A DNA stretch of 64,000 nt from Tubiluchus corallicola (Eukaryota; Priapulida; Priapulimorpha; Priapulimorphida; Tubiluchidae), in assembly GCA_030141605.1 (NCBI GenBank), contig JAQGDQ010000008.1:12501-76500 (forward strand), written 5' to 3'. Below the pieces are notes generated by a model. The model searched no databases. It saw only the letters and a program-made list of their open reading frames with translations, and was not told the origin of the DNA. Below, piece after piece: positions 29,200 through 42,436 of this stretch. A program made the position numbers and the translations under genes. Within the stretch, counting starts at the first letter, position 1. Each line of letters begins with the position of its first letter.

Positions 29200-29640
29200 C
29201 AGTGCAATGTGGACCGAAGTTAAGCAGTAATGGAAGGATGGTCCTGGTTAGTAAAAGAATGGGTGACATTGAAAGGTGTGTTAATTAACTTCTGCAGGAT
29301 TGACAGGTTAGCAATTTTGAACAATTGCAGGAATATTAATGTAATGTAACTCATTAGCATGAGGAAATAGCTGAATAGTCATGGTGTGCGCTCAGGCACC
29401 AAAATTATGCAAAATTGCATTTGTTAGTAAATAGATGGGTAGCCTTATAATATAGACCTTAATCAATTTCTACAATGCTGCTAGTATAGCAATTTTAAAC
29501 AATAATCTGGAAATAACGAGGAACTAACGGTGTTGTGGCAGTGTGCTTAGCAATAAAAGTTACGAAACATTGGGCCTCATTTCTAAATGGATAGCTGACC
29601 ATGAAGAAAATTACTTTTAGGCAGTTTCAGTTATCAAACT
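29200..29640 (+). repeat. decayed 5S-like repeats, three units
   Basis: The first unit at 29211-29275 keeps GACCGAAGTTAAGCAG, GTCCTGGTTAGTA and AATGGGTGAC, all from 5S rRNA. Two further units follow at about 29425 (GTTAGTAAATAGATGGGTAG) and 29575 (TAAATGGATAGCTGACC). Between the first two, the phrase TAGCAATTTTGAACAAT/TAGCAATTTTAAACAAT repeats. Unit spacing is about 150-180 bp. It is related to 6834-6962. Confidence 0.6.
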
Positions 29641-30420
29641 GTCCCCAAACATTTAACTCTGAGGAAAGATGTTCAAGCATATAATCGTAGCTAGATCACG
29701 TCTGCGTCTTAGCATTTTTTAAGATTAATATACTTCTTAGAAGAAACTTACATTAAAACACTGGCTGATGCACCATTTTCCGCGATAACTGCCTTAGTAA
29801 TAATAATAATAACATCTCTAATTACAAGGTGGCTGGCTTCAACAACTTTCACTGTTTTCGTCTATCTTTCATGGGATGCAAGTTTATGGTTTAGTTCTCG
29901 ATATTTCATATTACTTCTACTTATATTCACTTTTATCTGTGAAATTCTTTACCAGAAAACTGCATCTTACGTTCTTGAAAAGAAGCAGTAACAGATGTAC
30001 CTCACTAACAAATTAGATATAAGATCTGTATTATAGAGATCCAGAGACTCCTATTTCCATTTAACTACTATAACCCCTCTCCCCCTCCCCTCTCTCTTGT
30101 GTTGTTATTAAACTTTTTAATAGTGATAAAGAAATTAGTAGTTCAACAGATGGTTCATGGTTTGTTCGTCTTGTTTATCATAGAAATGAAAAACATTTCG
30201 ACAGAATTTCCCTTCACTTTTGTTTTTACTGCTGAGACACGTTCTTTTTTCGTAAAATTCGCCGATTTAGCCAATTATCTCAGAATGCGCACATCCCTGA
30301 AGCAAATCTAGAAAACTCAAAAACAACAAATTTTGCCAATTAAAGTAAATTTGCGTATTAAAGTTTGCTACGTCAGAGCCGCCAACAGAGATAGTAAATG
30401 TTCGCCTTAACACAGATCAT

Positions 30421-30990
30421 ATTAAAGGAAGAAAGGATGATTTTTCATATACTACCCTATTTTCAAGTCCGATAAAGAGTATACATTTTAACACAATTAA
30501 TACTGAAAAATCATTTCTAGTAACTAAATAATAGATTAATAACTTAATTAACAGCGGGCGAGCCAAAGTATTGATGAGATCACAAATTAACACAATTTTC
30601 AACAGCAAAATGCACGTATTTGTGAAAGCGAAAATTGAAGTACAGTGCTACGGTAAGATATTTAGTGTCTTGTACTAAAACTAGGCAAGTTTTAACATAT
30701 AAATTCGACTTTCAAATTTACCGCTGTGCTCACGAATGAGCTGTCGAACATGTGTAGTTAGTCACAAACTAACCCATCTGAACAGAGAGGTACAGCACCT
30801 GTTATCTGTACAATGCGTTTTAGAAAAGCAGGCGCTAGTGCTCGTCTAACTAGCGAATGGCGAAATGCACGTAACAGCGAGGAACTACTGGCGCGAACGC
30901 GAAATTGTGTTTGTGTGGTAATAATTCTTTCACATAAGTCATTTTTTGAAAAATATCATGTTGCCTTTCAATATTTTAAAGAGTAGCTTT
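30421..30990 (-). mobile_element. dispersed repeat of about 570 bp, copy 1
   Basis: The whole stretch matches 47294-47865 in the same orientation, with shared blocks GATTTTTCATA, GTACTAAAACTAGGCAAGTT, CTAACNAACGAATGGCGAAA and GTGGTAATAATTCTTTCAC. A minus-strand frame (30417-30608) is conserved between copies as KIV-ICD--N--A-P-L-K-LI-YL--RN-F, so an ancestral coding segment is possible. No terminal repeats were found. The element type is unknown. Confidence 0.7.
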
Positions 30991-31196
30991 ACTTTGTTCT
31001 ACAGTTTAAATTGACTCCGGTTTTTGCGTTAAGCAAAATTACACGCATTTGAAAAATAATGCCTGTAAAAGATAACTGATTCTACATAAAGCATTTTGGG
31101 TATTCAAAACGCGCCAAAAAGAGTATATTACCATTCAGAGTAAATAACCTCAGTAGATATAGAATTTGAGAAACTAATTTGCTGGTTCAAGAAAAT

Positions 31197-31880
31197 ATCT
31201 GTTGGAAATCTTTGCCCACACACCAGTTTTGCAAGCACCCAGACAAATTAGCATATATATATATATAGCGGTGCATCATTGAAAATACCTTTATTGTTGA
31301 CTTTTGAACATATAATTTGTGGGCTTCACAGTTTTTTAGTGAAGATAATTTACTTTTAGCAAATCTCTGCCCACACTCCGGTTACACAGACACCCAGATA
31401 AAAAAGTTATTAACACACATATTTACAGTAAATATAGTTTGATCGTATGCAGTGACGCATGCACACACACACACGCGCACACAGACTTTTTAATAACTTG
31501 TGCATTTCATGTTTTTTGTCGTAAATACTTTGCTTTCAAAAAATCTACGTCCACGCTTTAGTTATGCAGCCACCCAGAGAAATTAGTGTTTGAAAAACTA
31601 GCTGTTGATTTTGCAGTTTGTGGGTTTGACAATTTCCTCGAAACTCCTTTAGCTTTTAGCAAACCTCCATCCACACTTCGACTACGCAAGCACTCAAGCA
31701 AATTAGTGCACTCTTTACACTGATGCAGCATTGAATAACCTTAGTTATAAACTTTTAAACTTATAATTATGGCGGATTTCAGAGCTTTTGTCGTAAATTC
31801 TTTATTTTTAACAAAACTCTACCCACTCTCCTGTTACGCATCACCTAGGCAAATTAGCGCACATATTTACAGCGTTGTAT
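31197..31880. repeat. divergent tandem array, about five units of 120-180 bp
   Basis: The phrase CTxTxCCCACACTCCGGTTACxCAGxCACCCAGACAAATTAG recurs with many substitutions at about 31210, 31365, 31545, 31665 and 31820. It is followed in several units by CATTGAAAAxxCCTT, a TTTATAATTTGTGGGxTT block and TTTTGTCGTAAAT. Unit lengths vary. This is an old minisatellite or satellite remnant. Short (TA)n and (CA)n runs interrupt it at about 31254 and 31461. Confidence 0.65.
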
Positions 31881-32377
31881 CATTGAAAAACCTTCCCCTG
31901 ACCAGCTTATACGCAGAAGAGACCGCAACTTTCCTATTTTATGTAATTACTGTCTTCAATAATTCATAAAATAACGTAGTTTTATACAGAATGAACCGCT
32001 GAATTCTGATCTTTAGAAACAAGATTACGTCCGACACGAAGCACTGTACACAAAGATTATCTGTTGCGTTACTGCAGTATAGCAACCAAAGTTAGTTCAT
32101 AAACACAAACTAATAAACTGTCACACAATAAAGAGAAATTGAAAAATAAGAGGTTTCAATGCACACAAGTATGTTATGTGAATAACAAAAACTAACAAAA
32201 AAAATCAAAAAACAGAAAATAATACTAATAACGTTTAACACAGTACTAACACAAAAAACATACTGCACAGCAAAACAATAAACAAAAAACCACAGAATCA
32301 TAGGAATAACTTATGACTATGATATGCACTACAACATGATTGTATTGCTACTGATATACTTATATTTTGTTCTTCTC

Positions 32378-32703
<326 letters not shown>

Positions 32704-33371
32704 CTGTGTTCAATTAATTACCACGTTATAAATTATAAAACCCGCAAAACAGATAGAACTAGACATTATGCAGGAGTGAGCTGCATAGGATACCTTGTAC
32801 AATACTGAATGTTGAAGAAATTTATGCTTGTTCCTGCTATGTTTGCTAACGATTTGCATTCTTAAAAGACGCCAAAATTAACGTTGCTACCTGTGCGATG
32901 ATTGTTAGTAATTAACTGCTGAAATTCTACAGAAATTTTGTTAGTGCAATTTTCTATAACAACCAGCTATTATCTCTGAAGCCGTGAATCGTAAAACAGT
33001 TGTTGTTGACATTGGAATGTAGGTTTATGGTATTTTTATGTAATTTTTGTACTACCGTCTCACTTTCATGTGGATTCAGGTAAACGTTTTTGTCTTGGAA
33101 GCTTTTTGGCATAAGAAACTGCAGACAGGTGCTAAAACCAAGAAAGCCTTTTTGCATTGGATAATTAATTTGTGACACCTTTTACTTATTACTGTGACAC
33201 CGAGCGGTTTACTTGAATTTTACTATATGTACATCAGGGTCCTGTCGCTTGGATAACGTTCATTTTAATATTCTTACAGATTTATTTCATTGATGTTTTG
33301 CCCAATTCATTACAAACGGGTTTACATTTCAGTTCGTATATATAAACCCCGGGGACTTTTTACCTGGAATT

Positions 33372-33775
33372 ACATGTACATTCGACATGGTGTTGATTAG
33401 CCCAGGCGATCGTTTCGACGCCATTTTCAATGCTGGAATCAAGCCAAAACATATCATCAGTACAATCATACAATATCATTACACAATCACAAAAGTGACA
33501 TTAAACTGCCAGAATATCAGAGGTTCTCACGTAAAAAACCTGTAAATTTTACGTTTAGCTTATTTTTACGTTTTCTTTATGTGAAACTTCTTTTATTCTG
33601 GCAATTTAATGTCACTTTGTGATTTTGTACCTTGGTTAGTAGTGTCATAAATTGGGATTATATGTACAGATTATATGTTTTGGCTTAATTCTGGCATTAA
33701 AAATGACATATGCTGTCGTCTGCGCCAATAAACACCACGTTGATTCCTAGACGCTGGCTCTTTCATGTACATGTT
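33372..33775. mobile_element. foldback (MITE-like) element of about 400 bp
   Basis: The arms 33373-33515 and 33595-33773 are inverted copies. Matching blocks are CATGTACAT at both ends, GGTGTTGATT/AATCAACGTGGTGTT, AAGCCAAAACATAT and CACAAxAGTGACATTAAAxTGCCAGAAT. The spacer is about 80 bp of AT-rich sequence. It has no coding capacity, so it is non-autonomous. Arm divergence suggests an old insertion. Confidence 0.75.
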
Positions 33776-33929
33776 CATTCATTCTAGCGTTATTACGACA
33801 GTGTCGTCTTATTTTATGCTTTTTGCAACTGTATTGTTATGACTTTTTGTGCTCTTTTATGGATTGTTACCTTTGACTTCATGTTTTATTAGTGTTCGTC
33901 TTTTCACGTGTGGTAATTTACGTGCTCAT

Positions 33930-34090
33930 AAGAGATTGTTTTAGCATTATAAAATCCAAAAATTACTATTTAGTGATTGTTAGTATTTTTTCTTTCTCAA
34001 CCGAAGGTAGTTCACAGTGGTAGTTTGAAAGGTCGCGTTTTTTTTTAGATTTTTCGTTAGTTGCACCATGTTGTGATTAAAATTATTTTG
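33930..34090 (+). repeat. dispersed repeat, copy 1 (partner at 53990-54170)
   Basis: The anchor ACAGTGGTAGTTTGAAAGGTCG is shared with 54081-54102 apart from one change. Diverged similarity extends both ways (TTAGTATT, TCTTTC, then TGTGAT). Confidence 0.5.
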
Positions 34091-34277
34091 TTATGCGTTA
34101 ATGCACTTCGTACAAATAGGTGTATAACTTATTTTATTTATTGATACCATTTATTCGTGCTCTTATACGGTACAACAAATACACCACAAAAGCAACAAAT
34201 GATAAGAATTATGACATAAATTAGTTCAAGCTGTATAGTAAAGGAAAAAGGTCTGTTAATTTGTTAAAACAAAGTAA

Positions 34278-34303
34278 AAATAATAATAATAATAATAATA
34301 ATA
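34278..34303. repeat. short (TAA)n microsatellite
   Basis: About eight TAA units. Confidence 0.85.
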
Positions 34304-34959
34304 AACAATAGCAACAGTTTAAGTTATAATTGCTGTCTCAACAAATAGTCATTAGTATTACACAAATTGTTTCTTTTTAATCTCTAATACATCTGCACAA
34401 TATTCCTCTAATATGGGCAACAACTCAAAAGTTGTCCGTGAATGAAATATATTAAGATAGTCAGAATTGGATTGAGCGACTTGAACCTTAAATTTCTCAT
34501 TGCGGGACAACCAAACCATTAAAAATAGCGTCCGTTTTTATTTGTAAGGATAACAAGTCTTCAAGTCCATGAGTTTTCAAGTCTTCTGCGTGAAAAGAAG
34601 TTTATTGATGCTCTCATGAAAAATTCATTTCAGCTGTTACGCGTGGGCGTATAGACTACAGATTGTTTGAGATATAATTTCTACATCTTGGCAAAAGCAT
34701 TAACTCAAAATCATCTTAGCGTGCGCGCATTCTGGGTAATCAACACTGATGGGGTTTGTTAATTAACAAGACGATGGCTGCCACCATGCCGCTTGCGACC
34801 CTTTCAAATCCGCGCAGCATTACTTAATTAATAAACCATTACATGACTTCGCAACAACCTGTCTTGAACACACTGATCCCCACTGCAGCGAGCCTTATTG
34901 CTTTAATCACAGCGCAGGTCTAAATCAGATTTCAAACTTACGCACGCAACAATGTAAGC

Positions 34960-35215
34960 CGCCTGCGCCGCCCGTCCGCCGCGCGGTAGTTAATATTTCG
35001 GTGCTGGCTGCGACGAAGTCCACAGGGACCCGTGTCAAGCGAAGAACGGATGCACACATGCATTCGACAGCTTAGTTATTACTCTGTGTATCTCGCAAGC
35101 TGGTTGCAAGCGTGTGGGCGTGGCCTAGCCGCATATAAATTACAAGTTTTTAAAGACCATTTGCGAAGTTGTCGAGATAGTGAAACCACACTGTGCTAGG
35201 CGTTACGCTCTCATG
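34960..35215 (+). promoter_or_regulatory. CpG-rich TATA promoter and short first exon ending ATG|GTGAGT
   Basis: A GC- and CpG-rich block (34960-35130, with GCCGCCTGCGCCGCCC and GGGCGTGGCC) stands out in AT-rich DNA. TATAAA lies at about 35134-35139. A start near 35160-35165 would give an exon of about 50 nt without any ATG until its last codon at 35213-35215, then the consensus donor GTGAGT. Joining it to the NPF acceptor at 56534 gives ATG ATC ATG AAA, in frame with the NPF signal peptide, so it may be the NPF leader exon. A competing acceptor at 35880 (GTTTCCAG) would open an 86-residue frame of AT-driven composition. The promoter is well supported; its target gene is not. Confidence 0.5.
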
Positions 35216-38200
35216 GTGAGTAACCTTTTCTTCTTCCTGTTAAAATTGCGTTTGGCTTCCCGCGCTGGTCACGCTTGGTTGGTTCACTTCACGGGACACG
35301 CTGGCGTAATAACAGGTGACGTACCCAACGCAACGGCCGAATTGCAATCTCGCTGGTTTTCCCGAGTAATTTTCATAGCTAACCAGGCGTGCTTTTGGAG
35401 CTTATTAAAAGGAGAAGGTTTAGAAATTTTAATCACAAAAGTTGTAGTCGTTTTGTGTCCTTACACGTGCGGAATAGTTGCTCCTTAGCGGTGATTTATC
35501 TGGCAAAGAAGCCTGGTAATGCGGATTCTTTGTGGCTAATACATATAAGGTGAGGTTTGTTGTTTACACAAGGCGGCAGAACTGCTAATGAATTTAATCA
35601 TCACTCGCGCTCCGAGTTAATTAGAAAAATTATCATCACGTACTTATGAATTGTGAGTTTTGCAGCTTTGTTGGTATTAGATTATTAGTGTATTTTGCAA
35701 ATTTTGTGTATCATTTTGTTTTACTAACTTAAAGCAATAATATATAGTGATATTACCTTTAACCAACAATGTTTATTTTAAGAATATAATAATTACCTTG
35801 TGGCTATCACTTGTTGTAACTTTTTTTAGCAAAAAGACTTTTGAACTTATTATAACAAACATTTGGAACTTTGTTTCCAGAAACTAAAAAGAAAGTGTTT
35901 AGTTGCATTTTTGCAAACTTTTTATTTAGAAATTTTAACGTTAAATGGCGTTTTTGAAGCCAAGAAAAAGTATCGTCAGATGTTTTCTGTAATTGGAGTT
36001 TTGTCACCAAGCTTTGATTATTCACACAAACAACTAAATATTTTTGGTCGCTTGCAACGTTTTTACTGCTCGCTGAACTGCCGCGAAATGGTCAAAACTT
36101 ATTGCAAACTTTGGCTATTAATGCGAAAATTTTATTAGAAAAGATATTGCCAAATAAGAGCAAAAAGGCATTAGTCTCAAGGGCACATTTTTTGCTTTCT
36201 ATAAAAGACCACATTATAATGTTTTGAGTTTATATCTCAAGTTGTTACTTCACATCGACTTAAATTCTTGCTATAAACCTATTGTAATTTTACAAACATT
36301 TTTACCCTGAATTTTACTAGATTTTTTTAACCTTTCAGTTTTATTGTTCAGTCTCGCTCTGATAAAAAGCTTATAATTACAAACTTTTGTAATTATAAAC
36401 CTCGATCACAACATTATAAACCCCACTGGCGCGAATAGTTAGACTCAAAATGATACCAAAACGAAAGCTAAAATGGCAACGTCCATTTATTAGAATAACG
36501 ACAAAGTGCATGGCACGGTGACGCAATCAGCGGATCAGTACAACCCACGAAAAAATAAAGATTTTTTTCACACTCGCACAATTCAATGTTTGGTCAAGAT
36601 CAAAATTGAACAGTTTATAACGGCGACCTATCATAGGCAGGTCAGCATTGGTATTAATTTGTAAATTTTCTCATAAATTGAACACAAGCCGTTGTTTCAT
36701 CACAGTTACTGCATGTGCTCCTGTTATCCCCAGGATTATCTACTAATATCCAGCATGAGTCTATTACTGTTGCTTACTATGAACAGGAGCGATGGTAATA
36801 TGTCAACCTGTAGACTCAAGCTGTTTGTTCGTTAATGTGGCGTAACGTCCGTGTTCCAGATAACAATGATTTATAGTAGCTTTGACTTTAACATGCGTCA
36901 TAAATTTTGATTTCATATTTAATTAAAATACCAAGTATTAAACCATTTATTTATCACTATGTATCACATAAGGACTACGTTTCAGCTCAAATACTGAAAG
37001 CAATTTTGATAATTGCAAAATAAAATTTAAATTTTTTAATGCATGGTACAAGTAGAATCCATTTTTATTCACACAAAATCTGTAGCTAATTTACCTTAAA
37101 GACTTTTACCACAATCCAAATTCGCTTAGATGATAAAGTTGGACACGTCAGCAGGGTTATTGCTTTTATCATTCACTACGTTCTTTATTTATCTATATAT
37201 CAATAATTAAATAATTAGCAATTATTTAATATAAACTAAACTCTGTTTGCACATTTAAATCTGGCTTCATTTATTTATTAACTAGGGCTCAGTAAGGGCA
37301 GACAGTCAAAATTTAAGTTTGCAAATAGAAAATCTGTCGAACTGAGTTTTAGCATTGCAGCGTATATCTTGCTGTTTGTTTGTTGTGGAATGTTTAGTAT
37401 ATGACGAGTAATTTGGCCCACACAGTGAATATCACAACGTGCGACATTAAAGCAAAAGCCAAGTCTCTCGGGAAGTTGAGCTTATTCTAATATTTGAGAA
37501 AAATGTTAGAAAGTTTCAGCAATTAAATTGTGATAAGCGACTCGTGTAATTAATAATTTCAATTTAAAATCGCGATCACTTCACGCTTGGGCGCGCTCAT
37601 TTTGGTGAAAATGGCGTCATCTGGTTCCCGTGCAATATAAACAGTTATTCTGCCAAGTGCTTAAGCAATCATTTTTTGATTTATAGAGGGATCCCTATAA
37701 ACTAAGTAACCAACCCGGTACCTGCTGTGTGCTCGCAAGTTTACATGTGTATCTGAAAGTCAGCAAATTATTTACATTTACATTTAATGTACACTACTTA
37801 CACATTTTAATCCTGTGGGTTAAAGCCATGTAACCACTTTAACCTTAGTCATAATTGATCAAGTGTCTAATTTTTACATAAACACAGTTAAATATAACGC
37901 TAGAATAACTGAACTTATGAGTGAACTGTAGAAATTTCTCAATGCGTACCTTCATCTCAGCATTCACGCTGTACACCAGTCACCAGCTTACGTCATTTTT
38001 TTTTCAAATATGCCAGCAGCGACGTTCGTTTGGCGGGAGATAAAAAATATTTAAATTTCTTTTACATTTTTAAGTAAAGCATTCTATGCGCATATATTGT
38101 GTGGTGATTTCAATAATTTTAATTGTATATTAAAATGCAATAAATGTTGTTCGAGGGTTGGTTCTTCCTTTAAATTAGGTAAACGGATTAACGCGAATTG

Positions 38201-40960
38201 CCATCGTGAATTACCTGCATAACATACCCTATTCAAGTTAAGACAATGAACCAGAGAAAAATTTCTTAACTAATGTCTTATCTTATAAGGATCAAGCAAA
38301 TTTAACACGATATTCATAGCCGGTTTAAAAGGGTTAAAAAGCTGTATTAAAAATTAAAAACGTTGGTCTTTGGTTGGAATTTGCCAGCAATAAAATAGGA
38401 ATTGTTTCAGTCAAATTAGTCCAAACCTTTAGGTAAGATCCTCAAGATCAGTGTATTGATTTCAATTTTGTGGTAGTGCTAATTACTAATGAGTTACACT
38501 ACTCGTTATTAATTCAACATGGAGATGAACATTTACAAAACTGCTGCGCACCACACTCGTATATATTGCACGCCGCATAGGTCTAAAACCAAGTTTAGAA
38601 ACTTTTTGTGCTGTTAAATGCTACATAAAACAGGATTGTTTTTTCACGAAACCTTCGCAAGTAAATGAACCCAGAGATACGTGAACAAGCAGACTCAGGG
38701 TACAGCTTTAAATATTTAATGCCTTACAGCAGCTTTTAATGGAATCATGCATTTTAGAATAAAAACAAAGTTCTATTTGGCCATTACTGCATAAAAATTG
38801 CTGCAGAAAATTCCAAAGTGCAACCATCGTTATTTTAAATAAAAGACATTACTATTCCTTCTTTTTATTTTATTCTTTTACTTGTTTGTTAGTTTGTCAT
38901 GATGCGTCACTGTGATTGATTGGATTAACTGGCCAATGTGTTTTCTGACTCTTGTTTTATTTGTCTTTTCTGTTTATTCCATAATTTCTTGAATCTGTTC
39001 AGGCCATGATATCTGTTGTTCGGTAAATTTTATGAACAGAAAACACGTCTACAGAACAGCGCCTTGGTGTGAAATTGAAATTCTCGTGTCAGAATAAATG
39101 CAAGCACAGGTCTACACAAAATCTTACAGTACATTTTTGCAATATTTGTAAGTTAACTGAAGAGACTAAACTTTCTTTGACTCAAGAGCTGCGTTAAAAT
39201 TTCTTTATAAAGAGATTCATAAAGAGAAAAAACAATTCCGCAACGGCGCGCCGTTAGATTCACTATGAAATTTAATATAACTATTTCTATTATAACTAAT
39301 TTAATTTAAGTACTTTGACATCATATCTCTTAAATTTTGAGTTACTTCGCTTGCGATGCAACCTTGTAACAGATCTGTTTCACCGTGCTACGGGTCTCGT
39401 ACTGGTTCTCCTTGTTCACACAATAATAAATGTTTAGCTAGGTATATACTTTAGCGTCACAATAAAGTAAAGTCGTATTCTAAATTTTTACGATAAACGA
39501 GATCTGTGGCAACGCTAAATGACGTTCTGAACAACGTGTTCACGAAATTGATTCATGACAACGCTTAATAGCTTTCTAAACGACATATCCGGGCAGTTGG
39601 GCGGAAAAAGATAATAAGCCAGCGAGCAACCCAATGCATCGCATTCCGGACTAATTAGCTGTACAGAGTCAAGTAACCGCGCTCGATTTGAAAGTTTTTT
39701 ATAATTATAATCACTGTATAAGATCTAGCAACCTACACACGTTAACGTCAATTATTCTACAGTAATTAATTTCCCAGTTAAATCACTCTTTTATGAGACA
39801 GATGCAAATGGTCATATGAACACAGGTGCATACTAATGTGATTTGTATTTGGATAGAGAGTACGGGAATCTCCTAATAAACAATGTTCTTGGGTAATTAG
39901 CTTCTGCTACTCTACGGGAAACCACCTGCCCTTCTCAAAATGAAAACGACATTTTCGCGGAAGCTTAATGTGAAGTTTTAGCAAAGATAATGAGGATTAG
40001 CATAATCACAGGAGCAATAAAAATGAACAATTCGTTGTCTAGATTTCACTTCTTCAATTTGAATCTTAATAATTTGGTGATTTTAGAGTCAACTAAGCTA
40101 GAACTTACTGTTCCGATACTGGGCCTTCTTCTGGCCCCAATGAATCCAAAGTGGGTGTAAGTTGACAGACGCAACGAAGAAAACCATCTCATTTGTTCTT
40201 TATTATACTCCCTAGCACTGTAAAATAGATACAGCAATAGACATCAGAATTGAGACAAAAGACTGTGTATTCAGAATGCAGTATCAGTTAAAGAAGCTAA
40301 TCTAACCTAACTAAGTTTTATAACAACATTCAGTTTTGCTTCGTGTCTTCCCTCGACTATGTTTGCGAGTTCACACACGCCAATGCTTATATTGTTGTTG
40401 CTGCCGCTGACACATTGTTTACATTGCACTCTGTCAATTCTGTAATTTTATCATCAGCTTTAGACTGGAAGCTGAATCATGTGCTCAAGCTTCGCAAGGA
40501 ACAGGATGTGACAATGTAATAATTAATTAAGAAATATGCAGGCTCTGTTTTAGGGAAGCAAATTAAAACTTAATAAACGTTAACTTCAAAATTCTGGCAG
40601 GTTCAGTTCTTGGAATGGGCGCCTTTCTCAGTACTTGATACCAGAAAGCCCTTGCATGAACCGCATAGGTTACTTTATAGGCGTTCATGCTCCTTTGAAA
40701 TGAAGACAAGCTTAGAAGAAAATTTAACAGTTCCAACAGTTTAACCCGTGAAGAATGCATTGTAATTTCGCCATTAATTCTAAAGAAACCAAGTTAGTGT
40801 GTTTTAACTTTTAATTTGTAAATACTGATATTGATAGCAAATAGAATTAACTGATCACACGGAGGAAAATTTCTGCAGTGCAGTGAAAGGATGATAATGA
40901 TCTGTACCCAGCATTTTGTGTCATTCATAGGCGGATTGCGTATAGCTCAAAATATCTTGT
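35216..40960. other. gene-poor stretch, possibly intron of the NPF gene
   Basis: No exon of a recognisable protein. The open frame 35881-36138 lies behind an acceptor but is rich in L, F, K and Y. At about 40103-40164 a segment is bounded by AACTTAC and GTAAGTT, donor-like on both strands. At about 40601-40744 a plus-strand frame (VQFLEWAPFSVLDTRKPLHE) follows GGCAG. None resembles a known family. Confidence 0.3.
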
Positions 40961-40964
40961 TAAT

Positions 40965-41100
40965 AATGTCAATAGCCCTAAGGTCTGCCACGGAATGCAA
41001 AACATGGGGTTACTCGCTCATTCAGTTTTTTCTACTTAACTGCAAGAATATGTCGTTTAGAACACTATTTGCCGTTGCCGTGATCCGTTTTTAGATTATG
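40965..41100 (+). repeat. dispersed repeat, copy 1 (partner at 50040-50160)
   Basis: The phrase GGGGTTACTCGCTCATTC, preceded by AATGCAAAACAT and followed by TGTCGTTTAGAA, matches TGGGTTACTCGCTTATTC and CACGTCATTTAGAATC at 50071-50117. The copies are diverged but collinear. Confidence 0.5.
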
Positions 41101-41157
41101 AATCTCTCTTTCCCCTCTCTGCCTCCCTTCCTCGCCTCCTCCCCACTCTCTTTCTCT

Positions 41158-41158
41158 G

Positions 41159-41249
<91 letters not shown>

Positions 41250-41350
41250 CTCTATCTCTATCTCTATCTCTCTCTCCTTTTCTCTATCTCTCCTTCATTC
41301 CCCCTCTTTTCTCTTTTTATCTCTCTTTTCTGTCTCTCTCAATTTCTCAC
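41158..41350. repeat. (CT)n microsatellite and CT-rich flank
   Basis: A clean (CT)n run from about 41160 to 41247, then (CTCTAT)n variants and CT-rich sequence. It directly follows the dispersed repeat at 40965-41100, as a tail-nucleated microsatellite would. Confidence 0.92.
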
Positions 41351-41399
41351 TCTTATCTCTTTCTTACTCTAACTAATCGTTTCTCACTCCCTCTCTCTA

Positions 41400-42430
41400 G
41401 TAGTTCTAGTAATTGCTTACTTAGCTTTACCTGCTGAAGTTAATTATTAAACTAAAAGCATATACACATAATTAAAACGTAGTATTGTGCCTGTTCTAGT
41501 TACATCTATTTTAGTCAATGATCGGTGTATGACAGATTCGGTAGTGTTCGTCATACTGACAGCTTCGGTAGTGTTTGAGCAAAAATCGATTACTGTCAAG
41601 CTAATCAGTATCGTTTGTACCGGTAGATTCCTAAAATTCGATAGTGTTTAAATACTATTTAATCGGTTTCAGAATGTGTAGAATGGGCTATTGACACATG
41701 ACAATTTTGAAAGTTTGTACACCGTTTGAGCATGAATATCTATGAAATATATAAATTTTGATTCTCAGATTTATTTTGATGCCTGCTACTTAATCGAAAG
41801 TCAAGTGAAGGTCAAGCCGCCGGTTTTTGTGCCTCAGCAACAAAATGATAGGTGTTTGCATCGCTTAATGCAATAACATTTGCTTTATCTAATTACTGAG
41901 GTTGTCTTGTTTTCCTAAACTGCACACGTGTTTTGTAAATGTTTATCGAAACCCGCAGCAAATTGAGTTTCTCCGGTGTTAATTGCCATTGTCTCTCGGG
42001 GGTTTTGACGCACTTTGGCTTATAACGTTGCTAAAAGATTGTGCTGTGTTTGACGTTTTGCGAAATAGCTAGCAATTGTTGCATGTTAAACTTGAAACCA
42101 CCGTCTTAAAATGTACTTAACTCTTTCAGTGAATACTTGTTAGCCCGTGCTGTCTTGCCTTTTTCTTTCTTTTTCTCTTACTTCTCTTCAGTCTTGCTTA
42201 TTCTCCTGTTACCGCATCCTTGTTATTCCTTGTTTCTCTTGCGTTCTTTCCCTTGCCGTCTCCCCTGTCCTTCGTTCTCTTCTTATGTCTCTTCTCTTCT
42301 TCCTTTTTCCAACGTGTTTGGTTAGCCCTTTTCCTCCTGTCTTATCGTTCTTTGCTTTTATTCTCTCGATTTCACGCTCAAACCACGCCCGAGTTTCGAC
42401 ATGTTCTTTGCCGCCTCTGGTTGTTCCCCT
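41400..42430. other. no gene seen; CT-rich from 42120
   Basis: AT-rich DNA and then a pyrimidine-rich stretch (42120-42430) whose open frames on both strands are compositional. Confidence 0.4.
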
Positions 42431-42436
42431 TTGGTT

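Noticed and set aside
35881-36138. Second exon for the 35.2-kb promoter encoding 86 residues
   Set aside because: Acceptor is fair and frame fits, but composition is L/F/K/Y-rich as expected by chance; kept only as an alternative to the NPF link.
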